Positions 50,038 to 56,615 of a stretch of DNA of 56,615 nucleotides are shown piece by piece. The stretch comes from Hellea sp. (GTDB lineage Bacteria > Pseudomonadota > Alphaproteobacteria > Caulobacterales > Maricaulaceae): positions 1 to 56,615 of the forward strand of contig JABABK010000002.1 of NCBI GenBank assembly GCA_014238285.1. The letters run 5' to 3'. The notes below the pieces were generated by a model. The model did not search any database, was not told where the DNA came from, and saw only the letters and a list, made by a program, of their open reading frames with translations. The position numbers and the translations under genes were made by a program. The first letter of the stretch is position 1. The number at the start of each line of letters is the position of its first letter.

Positions 50038-50397
50038 ATGGCGAAAATTTTAGGATTAGGCGGCGTGTTCTTTCGCTGCGAAAATGTTGAAGACTATCGA
50101 AAATGGTGGGCCGATCATATGGGCGTCGATGTGGCGCAGTGGGGCTCCATGGAGTGGAAAGCCGATGGCAAGGGCCGAACCATGATGTCGCCGTTTAAAT
50201 TCGATTCGGAATATATGGCGCCTTCGACCGAGAAATTTATGATCAATTTACGGGTTGATGACGTTCGCGGCCTGATTGAAAAGGCCAAAAGCGGCGGCGC
50301 AACTGTCATTGGTGAGGTCGAAGACACGGAATATGGTATTTTTGGCTGGTTTATTGACCCTGAAGGGATAAAGATAGAGTTATGGCAGGAAGTATAA
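50038..50397 (+). CDS. VOC family protein
   Basis: A 119-residue single-domain vicinal-oxygen-chelate protein: GLGGVFFRCENVEDYRKWWADHMGV at the start, then MINLRVDDVRGLIEKAKSGGATVIGEVEDTEYGIFGWFIDPEGIKIELWQ with the closing metal-ligand Glu. AAAGGAG precedes the ATG. The first metal-ligand His is not obvious, so it may bind a ligand without metal. It is of the small glyoxalase-like type often found next to unrelated genes. Confidence 0.85.
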   Translation: MAKILGLGGVFFRCENVEDYRKWWADHMGVDVAQWGSMEWKADGKGRTMMSPFKFDSEYMAPSTEKFMINLRVDDVRGLIEKAKSGGATVIGEVEDTEYGIFGWFIDPEGIKIELWQEV

Positions 50398-50421
50398 GCT
50401 TCCTATTTAAAGGAGAAAAAC

Positions 50422-50883
50422 ATGTTTGGAGTAGTTCCATTTGTGAAAATGGCCGGGCGTAGCCTAGGCAAAATATTTAAAGGCAAAGAAGCCAAAGAAC
50501 GTCTTGAAAAAGAAGTCGATGATTTGGGCCTCGAAAAAGACGGCGTTGACATCAATGTTGATGAAGATGGCAAAGTCGTGATTTCCGGCGAAGCAATGAC
50601 CCAGGAAATGAAAGAGAAAATTATTCTCGCTGTTGGTAACGTCGAAGGCGTTGGCGAAGTTGAAGATGCTGTCTCTACCAAAGACAACGGCGCAGCGTCG
50701 CAATTCCACACTGTGGTTTCTGGCGATACGCTTTGGAAGGTTTCTAAAACTTATTACGGCAAAGGCTCTCGTTATCCTGAGATTTTCGAAGCTAACCGTC
50801 CAATGCTTTCGCATCCTGATAAAATTTATGTTGGTCAGGTTCTGCGTATTCCAGCGGATAATGTCGAAACTGGATTTGTATAA
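50422..50883 (+). CDS. lysM: BON-LysM protein (LysM/Kbp, YgaU-like)
   Basis: A 153-residue protein with a BON domain (about residues 25-85, GVDINVDEDGKVVISGEAMTQEMKEKIILAVGNVEGVGEVED) and a C-terminal LysM domain (HTVVSGDTLWKVSKTYYGKGSRYPEIFEANRPMLSHPDKIYVGQVLRIP). It matches E. coli YgaU/Kbp, a potassium-binding protein. AAGGAG precedes the ATG. A hairpin terminator follows that touches the start of the L,D-transpeptidase gene. Confidence 0.92.
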   Translation: MFGVVPFVKMAGRSLGKIFKGKEAKERLEKEVDDLGLEKDGVDINVDEDGKVVISGEAMTQEMKEKIILAVGNVEGVGEVEDAVSTKDNGAASQFHTVVSGDTLWKVSKTYYGKGSRYPEIFEANRPMLSHPDKIYVGQVLRIPADNVETGFV

Positions 50884-50904
50884 ATCAGAATTTAACAAAT
50901 TGAG

Positions 50905-50934
50905 CTGCCCCCATGAAATTTGGGGGCGGTTTTT
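50905..50934 (+). terminator. Terminator of the LysM gene abutting the next start codon
   Basis: CTGCCCCCA (50905-50913) pairs with TGGGGGCGG (50921-50929) and is followed by five T (50930-50934). The ATG of the next gene starts at 50935. The only possible Shine-Dalgarno lies within the stem. Confidence 0.8.
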
Positions 50935-51675
50935 ATGATCAGATTTTTTCAATTAACTCTGATAGCATTAGTGTTGATCTCTAGTGCTGCGATCGCCGCG
51001 GGACCTGATACATCCAAACGGTCTAAAACCGCAATTTCAAAAAATACGCCAATCATAAAAAAATCCCTTCTCAGTAAAACGGTTCGATTAGGCTCGCCCG
51101 TTTTTATTCGAATTGTCAAAAGCAAAGACGGGTCTTTAAACGATGGTTATCTCGAGCTTTTTCTGAAAAGTGAATATGGACAATATGATTTCTATAAATC
51201 TTGGCCGATTTGCACATATTCCGGCGATCTAGGGCCGAAGCTCAAACAGGGGGATGGTCAGTCTCCTGAAGGGTTTTACTTCGTGACGCCCTCGCGAATG
51301 AACCCATATTCCAGCTATCATTTGAGTTTTAATCTGGGATACCCCAATGCCTATGACCGGGCGCATGGCCGAACGGGTGATTATTTGATGGTCCACGGAA
51401 ACTGTGTTTCCATTGGCTGTTACGCCATGACTGATCCCGTGATTGAAGAGGTTTATACGATCATGAACGCAGCCTATGACAAAGGGCAACCCTATGTTCG
51501 GGTGCATGCTTTTCCGTTTCCGATGACGGATGAGAATATGGCGATCAATTCAGGCAATACGAATATTGAGTTTTGGCGGAATTTGAAAACCGGATGGGAC
51601 TGGTTTGAAACCCACAGAAAACCTCCCAATGTTACGGTTGAAAGTAAAACATATGAGTTTGGTCCCGCAAATTAA
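50935..51675 (+). CDS. L,D-transpeptidase family protein (YkuD domain), exported
   Basis: A 246-residue exported protein: signal peptide MIRFFQLTLIALVLISSAAIAA, then a YkuD domain. PEGFYFVTPSRMNPYSSYHLSFNLGYPNAYDRAHGRTGDYLMVHGNCVSIGCYAMTDPVIEEVY holds the catalytic HGN...SIGC motif. Such enzymes form 3-3 crosslinks in peptidoglycan or attach proteins to it. The ATG follows the T tract of the LysM terminator directly. A short region after the domain is rich in Asn and Trp. Confidence 0.88.
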   Translation: MIRFFQLTLIALVLISSAAIAAGPDTSKRSKTAISKNTPIIKKSLLSKTVRLGSPVFIRIVKSKDGSLNDGYLELFLKSEYGQYDFYKSWPICTYSGDLGPKLKQGDGQSPEGFYFVTPSRMNPYSSYHLSFNLGYPNAYDRAHGRTGDYLMVHGNCVSIGCYAMTDPVIEEVYTIMNAAYDKGQPYVRVHAFPFPMTDENMAINSGNTNIEFWRNLKTGWDWFETHRKPPNVTVESKTYEFGPAN

Positions 51676-52742
51676 CCCTCTGAACAATCACCATTTAGAG
51701 AGGTGATCCAATCAGTAATTAATTCGACGCCTTCTTCGTGCACGAGCGAGCGCCCAAGTTCCGGCATCATGACGGCCGGGTTATCCGAGTTCATTCTGTA
51801 AACAAAAATAGAGTCATCTGGCTTGCCCGGCACAATGCCGTATTTGCGATTACCTGTGCCTGTGCCAGCGGCAATAGGTGTTTTGCAAAGTCCAAGATGG
51901 GGGCCAATTGGCGTGCCGGGGGTTAGGTGCAGACCTGATGTGTCAGCCGGGCCGACCTCATTGTGACAATGTGAGCAGTTGATATCGAGATAGGCGCGGG
52001 CGCGGCTTTCAACGGCAAGGCTGTCATCCTGCCAATCGGAATTATTGGCTAAACCTTCTTGGACTGATCCTAAGTCAAACAGATCAAGGGATTTCAAGTG
52101 TCTTATTTTTGGCCCGATGGGGACTATCTCTCGGGTCGTGTTATTGGTGGCGTGGCATCCAGCGCATTGGTTGGTATTAGGCACGATATAGGCGAAAGGT
52201 GTTTTCTTGTCGTCATCGACTAAAGTCAGCCGCTTGACATCCCCTGTGCGTTTGAGAATAGCCTCGGTTTGCTCATCGTTCCAAACATAGGGCAGGGCGA
52301 TCCATCCGTCTTTACGGCGGGCGAGAATACGCGATTCGATCAATTTAACAGTATTGAGGGGTAGGCTGTCGTCATTGTTCTGCACAGCATAATTCGCTTT
52401 TAAAACTTCATTATCATTGGCGCCCTTGGGGTAATAAAATGTTTTTGAGATTATGGTGCCAACCGGAAAGTCTAACGCATCACCGTCCATATTTAAGGAT
52501 GTGATCTCACCGTCGGGAGTATAGATTGTTCTTAATTTATGGGCGTAGTCGCTAAAAAGCGGCGTGTTCAAATCATAGACAAAGGACTGGTTCGCCAGAA
52601 CGAGGTTGTTACTTTGAACGGATAACATCCCCCATTCCGATAAAGTCTTTGGGTTGCTTTCGCTATGGAAGACTGGATTAGGGGATTTATCCGAGCATGC
52701 GCAGAGACAAAGAGCTATGCCAAAAAACGCACTTCTGATCAT
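51672..52742 (-). CDS. SO2930/HNE_0200 family diheme c-type cytochrome lipoprotein
   Basis: A 356-residue lipoprotein with lipobox LCAC near residue 13-16 and two heme c sites, CAGCH and CSHCH. The flanking FYYPKGANDNEVLKANYAVQ and PGKPDDSIFVYRMNSDNPAVMMPELGR segments are typical of the family known from Hyphomonas (HNE_0200) and Shewanella (SO2930). It overlaps the beta-helix gene by 4 bases. The pair is conserved across distant bacteria and has no known role; electron transfer at the cell surface is an inference. Confidence 0.88.
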   Translation of the reverse strand: MIRSAFFGIALCLCACSDKSPNPVFHSESNPKTLSEWGMLSVQSNNLVLANQSFVYDLNTPLFSDYAHKLRTIYTPDGEITSLNMDGDALDFPVGTIISKTFYYPKGANDNEVLKANYAVQNNDDSLPLNTVKLIESRILARRKDGWIALPYVWNDEQTEAILKRTGDVKRLTLVDDDKKTPFAYIVPNTNQCAGCHATNNTTREIVPIGPKIRHLKSLDLFDLGSVQEGLANNSDWQDDSLAVESRARAYLDINCSHCHNEVGPADTSGLHLTPGTPIGPHLGLCKTPIAAGTGTGNRKYGIVPGKPDDSIFVYRMNSDNPAVMMPELGRSLVHEEGVELITDWITSLNGDCSEG

Positions 52743-53977
52743 GGAGTAAATTCGGCCTTAGCAAGTTTGGGTAAGGCGCAGCTATGATCTGCCATATCGG
52801 CTAGGCCGGCGTTTTTATATCCGTTTGGACCGTCGGCATTTAGGACTTTGACGTCATCGCCATTATCGACACAAATGCGATTGTTACTCGCAGGCTGTCC
52901 GTCAACAAATTTATTTTGATCAATATACCCATCCCACAATATGTCTGGCAGCGTGCCAGTCGGACCGAATTTGAGCAGCTTCAGTCCTTTAAGCTCGGCT
53001 CCGTCCGGTTTGTTGCCGCCGCCTTCAAAATGATTGCCATAGATATAAATGCCTTCGGGATAGGGATCAAAGCCATCGGCTTTATTCAAATCATTATAGC
53101 CCGTGGAGTAAACGCTTGAAATAATGATATTTGCCGTCTGGTTATCGCGGATGGAATTGTTGAAGACTTCCACTTTGTCATTGGAGTTGATAACAATGCC
53201 GGAACCTGCGGGCACGCTTGCAACAGGTGTGCCTGCATGGCCAAAGTTTTTGGTGTTGTTCTCGAACACCTCATTCTCAAAAACTCGCGTACTATGCCCT
53301 TCTTGGGGGAGGTTGGGCATGTTGAACACCAAAATACCGCCCGTGTTTTTTGTGGCCGTATTATTGTAAACATCTGCTCCGACGGAGTTTTCAATCTCGA
53401 TTCCGGCGACATTATATTCAGCGAGGTTATGACGAACGATGATGTTTTTGGATTGTCCGACATAAATTCCTGCATCAGAGGCGGCGATCGCGATGGAATC
53501 TTCGATTAGCACGTTTTCGCACTGAACTGGATAAATACCGTATGCACCGTTTTCAGTTTTGGGGCCGCCCGTCCATTCCGTGCGAACGCCGCGGATCGTA
53601 ATGTTCTTGCCTTCATTGACCTTCAATAGGTCACCCTTACTGTCTTCCAAGGCGATGTTTTCGAGCGTGAAGTCATTGGCGGTGACTAAAAGACCTTCCG
53701 CGCCCGCGATTTGGTTTTTAAATGATAGTATTGTTTTGTCTTGCCCTGCGCCGCGAATAGTCACGCCGTCAACGGTGAGGGATAGACCACGATTAAATTC
53801 ATGCAGACCTTCAGGGATTTCAATAATGTCACCTGGTTTTGCATCGAGTAGTTTTTCTTGGAGGGTACTGGCAAAATCGGTACTCGTTGCGGTCTGTGGA
53901 GATTGCGTGACTTGGTCGGTATCGCCACAAGCTGAAAAGGCTAGCATCATAGCTGTACTGAGTAGAATTTTGCGCAT
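52739..53977 (-). CDS. Parallel beta-helix lipoprotein (partner of the HNE_0200 family)
   Basis: A 412-residue lipoprotein with lipobox FSAC near residue 18. DIIEIPEGLHEFNRGLSLTVDGVTIRGAGQDKTILSF begins a right-handed beta-helix; repeats such as NITIRGVRTEWTGG, NVLIEDSIAIAASDAGIYVGQSKNIIVRHNLAEYNVAGIEIENS carry the turn pattern. It resembles pectate-lyase-like or mannuronan-epimerase-like folds, without an evident active site. It is the first gene of the pair with the diheme cytochrome. The start at 53977 is best spaced from GGAG; 53980 is the alternative. Confidence 0.85.
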   Translation of the reverse strand: MRKILLSTAMMLAFSACGDTDQVTQSPQTATSTDFASTLQEKLLDAKPGDIIEIPEGLHEFNRGLSLTVDGVTIRGAGQDKTILSFKNQIAGAEGLLVTANDFTLENIALEDSKGDLLKVNEGKNITIRGVRTEWTGGPKTENGAYGIYPVQCENVLIEDSIAIAASDAGIYVGQSKNIIVRHNLAEYNVAGIEIENSVGADVYNNTATKNTGGILVFNMPNLPQEGHSTRVFENEVFENNTKNFGHAGTPVASVPAGSGIVINSNDKVEVFNNSIRDNQTANIIISSVYSTGYNDLNKADGFDPYPEGIYIYGNHFEGGGNKPDGAELKGLKLLKFGPTGTLPDILWDGYIDQNKFVDGQPASNNRICVDNGDDVKVLNADGPNGYKNAGLADMADHSCALPKLAKAEFTP

Positions 53978-54452
53978 CATTGTCTCCATTTCTAATACCC
54001 TTAATCAGAGTTGGGGAAACAAGCAACGCTTCAAAAAAGTAGTATGATTCAATTTTGGATGATGTGAATGTGAACAGACGCGGCGGCCATCACTGAGAGA
54101 GAGTAGTTAGGGTCGCCGCGCCTGCCGCGTGATCTGCGGGCCGGGAGTTAATCGACCTCCCTGGGGGGTAGGGACGTCACAGAGGGGACGCACGCAATCT
54201 CGGTTATGCACAGGCTGGTTGAACTATTCCTGAATAACTTCGTTATTTTGCATTCATGATCATGACATTTTGGACATGTACACCTATAAAGAATCTCAAT
54301 ATTCAACTTTATGCATAGTCATAGACTTGCATTAGATTTGTAGCAATCCGGCGAAGAACCGGGTGCCGCGCAACCAATAAAAACAATCGCAGAGCTGTCA
54401 TACTGGGGTTCTAGAGGGCGGCCAATAATAATAGGTAATGGAGTCCTCTACC
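53978..54452. other. Intergenic region with GC-rich structured segment
   Basis: A 475-base stretch between the beta-helix gene and the TonB receptor gene on the other strand. It holds no convincing gene. A GC-rich part at about 54079-54190 can fold into several hairpins: CGCGGCGGCC with GGTCGCCGCG (54079-54088, 54111-54120, one wobble) and GGGAG with CTCCC (54143-54147, 54157-54161). The rest is AT-rich and probably carries the receptor promoter and a long leader. One DnaA-box-like TTATGCACA is at 54204-54212. Confidence 0.5.
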
Positions 54453-56564
54453 ATGAAAAATTCAATCCGTACTGGCTTGCTCTCAAGCGTATTTGCTACC
54501 TCTGCCGTAGCGCTGTCTTTAACACTCGCCGTGCCCGCTATGGCGCAGGTCACGACGTCTGAAATCAATGGTACCGTGACTGACGCGTCCGGTAGCCCGA
54601 TTTCAGGCGCACCAGTAACTATTCACAACACCGCGACGGGATTTGTTAGAAATATTTCAACAGATAGTTCTGGCAGGTTCACTGCTCGTGGGCTCTCAGT
54701 TACAGGACTCTATAATGTCTCAGTAACAAAGTCTGGCTTGCAAGGTGAGCGGGTAGAAGATCTAGCGCTTTCTCTAGGTAATGCTTCCAACCTTAACTTT
54801 GTTCTTGGTAGTGAAGATATTACGGATGAAATTATTGTAGTTGCGCAACGGCAGGTGCTTGCTGATGTGGCAGTTGGGCCATCTGCAAATTTCGGAATCA
54901 CTGAACTCCAAAATGCACCTGCAATTAATAGAAATATAACTGATATTATTCGATTGGACCCACGGGTTTATGTTGATGAGTCCAGTGGAGGGCAAAATGC
55001 AGTACAATGTGTGGGACAAAATAACAGATTTAATTCTTTCACGCTTGATGGCGTAAATTTAAATGATTCTTTTGGGCTAAGCGGGAACGGTTATCCGACA
55101 GAGCGAGTACCGTACCCTTTTGACTCTATCGAGCAAGTATCGGTCGAAATTTCCCCTTTCGATGTGAAATATGGTGGTTTTACGGCTTGCGCGATTAATT
55201 CAGTTACTAAGTCTGGGACTAATGAATTTCATGGCGGTGCGTTTGTTGATTATACCGATGATGGGTTGCGAGGCACAAAGTCATCACAGAGTAACAGTCG
55301 TGACTTCGCAAAATTTGATCAAATTCGATATGGCATCAATGTTAATGGGCCGATCATTAAAGATAAACTCTTTTTCAACGTTGCTTACGAAAAGCTTGAA
55401 GGTGTTAATATTTTTGATGATACAGCTCTTCGAGAAGGAAGTGTAACTCAGGCCGAGGTCGATAGGATTGCTCAAATTGCCCAAAATGTATATAGTTACG
55501 ACCCAGGTATCATTCCGTCTAATTTTGACAATGAAGATGAAAAAATCATCGCGAAACTTGATTGGAATATTAATAGTAATCACCGAGCGGCACTGACATA
55601 CATTTACAATGATGGCTTTAACATTGTTCGATCTGATGGTGACGCTGATGAATTGGAGTTCTCAAACCATTTATATGAACGTGGTGCTAAACTTAATTCT
55701 ATTACGGGGGCTTTGTTTTCTGATTGGACTGATAATTTTTCAACTGAAATTAATATAAGTAAATTGGATTTAGATAACCGCCAAATTTCACTGGGCGGTA
55801 CAGACTTTGGTGAAATGCGCATACCTACAGTTGGTGCACTTGATGCTAACGGAAACCCGTTAACTGATGGTGCCGATGTTTACATTGGCGGTGATGATAG
55901 CCGACAGTCCAACAAACTATCATATGATCTTCTAAAGCTAAATGCTCGTGCCTATTATGATGTTGGCGATCATAGTTTGACGTTTGGCGCAGGTCGCAAT
56001 GAACTCGATATTTTCAATTTGTTTGTTCAACATACTGAAACTGAAATACGGTTTAATAGTATTGATGATTTTGAAAATCAGCTTGCCCAGAGAATTTACT
56101 ATAATAATTCACCCGACCATAATCCAGACAATGCTGCCGCGGATTGGGGATATGCCGTCAATACACTGTTTGCACAAGATGAGTTTAGATTAACTGACGA
56201 CCTGACGGTTGTTGGTGGTCTTAGGTACGATTGGTATACGACGAGCGACAATCCTACCGAAAATCCTGATTTCTTAGCTGATTATGGTTTCTCGAACTCT
56301 CAAACACTGGATGGTGAGGGGCTCTTGCAGCCACGGTTTGGGTTCACATATGATGCGAGTGCTGACCTACAAATTCGCGGGGGTGTTGGTCGTTATTCAG
56401 GTGGTGATCCAAATGTCTGGTTGTCAAATACATATTCTGCGAACAATGTTGACCAAGTTGGTGCGTTAGCCAGAGCAGGTCGAGGAGATTTTTCAGGCGT
56501 ATCAGCTATTGATTTATCTGATAAAAAGAAAGACATGATTTGCTTCGGAGAAAGATTTAAGTGA
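54453..56564 (+). CDS. Oar-like TonB-dependent receptor, C-terminally incomplete
   Basis: A 703-residue product: signal peptide (MKNSIRTGLLSSVFATSAVALSLTLAVPAMA), a carboxypeptidase regulatory-like domain (EINGTVTDASGSPISGAPVTIHN, residues 37-110), a plug (DIIRLDPRVYVDESSGGQNAVQCVGQNNRFNSFTLDGV) and barrel strands. Oar-like receptors are usually 900-1100 residues and end in a barrel-closing Phe strand. Here the frame stops after GVSAIDLSDKKKDMICFGERFK, which has no strand character. Either a frameshift, an insertion or a natural truncation is likely. GGAG precedes the ATG at 54453. Confidence 0.82.
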   Translation: MKNSIRTGLLSSVFATSAVALSLTLAVPAMAQVTTSEINGTVTDASGSPISGAPVTIHNTATGFVRNISTDSSGRFTARGLSVTGLYNVSVTKSGLQGERVEDLALSLGNASNLNFVLGSEDITDEIIVVAQRQVLADVAVGPSANFGITELQNAPAINRNITDIIRLDPRVYVDESSGGQNAVQCVGQNNRFNSFTLDGVNLNDSFGLSGNGYPTERVPYPFDSIEQVSVEISPFDVKYGGFTACAINSVTKSGTNEFHGGAFVDYTDDGLRGTKSSQSNSRDFAKFDQIRYGINVNGPIIKDKLFFNVAYEKLEGVNIFDDTALREGSVTQAEVDRIAQIAQNVYSYDPGIIPSNFDNEDEKIIAKLDWNINSNHRAALTYIYNDGFNIVRSDGDADELEFSNHLYERGAKLNSITGALFSDWTDNFSTEINISKLDLDNRQISLGGTDFGEMRIPTVGALDANGNPLTDGADVYIGGDDSRQSNKLSYDLLKLNARAYYDVGDHSLTFGAGRNELDIFNLFVQHTETEIRFNSIDDFENQLAQRIYYNNSPDHNPDNAAADWGYAVNTLFAQDEFRLTDDLTVVGGLRYDWYTTSDNPTENPDFLADYGFSNSQTLDGEGLLQPRFGFTYDASADLQIRGGVGRYSGGDPNVWLSNTYSANNVDQVGALARAGRGDFSGVSAIDLSDKKKDMICFGERFK

Positions 56565-56585
56565 TCAACAACGGAGCTATTCATA

Positions 56586-56615
56586 ATGTTCGTACATTTT
56601 ATAATCAGATCTTTC
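56586..56615 (+). CDS. Possible start of a further gene at the window end
   Basis: An ATG at 56586 with GGAG nine bases upstream opens a frame (MFVHFIIRSF) that leaves the window. Another frame opens at GTG 56561, overlapping the stop of the receptor, also with a GGAG upstream. Only the first residues are visible, so neither can be assigned. It might be an inserted element that breaks the receptor gene. Confidence 0.2.
   Translation, partial: MFVHFIIRSF

Noticed and set aside
54204-54212. Replication origin around the DnaA-box-like TTATGCACA
   Set aside because: Only one box was seen, with no cluster, no dnaA/hemE/parAB context and no further origin features.

Overview
The window looks like a chromosomal segment from a marine, stalked or budding type alphaproteobacterium (Caulobacterales/Hyphomonadales, for example a Hyphomonadaceae or Robiginitomaculum/Hellea-like lineage). 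This rests on the set of gene families: alphaproteobacterial SerC, LDH-type malate dehydrogenase, three-gene transhydrogenase, TrcR (DUF1013), an RcdA-like DUF1465 protein, DUF1192, two DUF465 proteins, COQ9, an Oar-like TonB receptor and the two-gene beta-helix/HNE_0200 lipoprotein pair. GC content looks moderate, and a few small genes are visibly more AT-rich. No rRNA, tRNA, CRISPR array, prophage or intact insertion sequence was seen.

Layout. 0-8 kb: 5' part of serC, a zinc-ribbon membrane protein, a BesD/HalD-family Fe(II)/2OG oxygenase, an O-antigen-ligase-like protein, an epoxide-hydrolase-like enzyme with a membrane partner, a GH5 glycosidase, efp-suhB, DUF2853 and rpmE. 8-15 kb: small secreted proteins, a GIY-YIG-like protein, mnmC, and a phage-shock locus (two unannotated small genes, pspA, pspB, pspC) divergent from a PspF that lacks its sigma-54 contact loop. 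15-27 kb: M28 peptidase, mdh, AhpD-like protein, LbtU-like porin, a sigma-54 response regulator (TacA-like), a COX-IV-like protein and pntAA-pntAB-pntB, then a hydrolase with a terminator-like hairpin inside its coding sequence, and SoxR next to a SoxR-box promoter that drives a VOC protein. 27-43 kb: DksA-like protein, ABC exporter, COQ9, purEK, a diguanylate cyclase, two DUF465 genes, SDR, trcR with a likely small RNA or leader just upstream, DUF1192-rcdA, a two-component system, ilvE, a cold-shock gene, pgsA with a degenerate paralog, and uvrC.

43-56.6 kb: an accessory stretch rich in lipoproteins. It has a possible MACPF-like lipoprotein, a ClpP-fold-like lipoprotein, a glycine-zipper lipoprotein and a small coupled lipoprotein, then DUF2975-XRE. 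Next is an operon of a Ca2+/Na+ antiporter, a QueD-like protein without its catalytic cysteine, and a pteridine-reductase-like SDR. After that come VOC, BON-LysM and L,D-transpeptidase genes, the SO2930/HNE_0200 diheme lipoprotein with its parallel beta-helix partner, and an Oar-like TonB receptor that stops early.

The best candidates for something undescribed are the psp locus (PspF without GAFTGA plus two 57-residue-class small genes), the short transcript upstream of trcR, the cysteine-less QueD/pteridine reductase operon, and the terminator-like hairpin translated as a membrane segment downstream of pntB. All calls come from reading the sequence; no database search was run.
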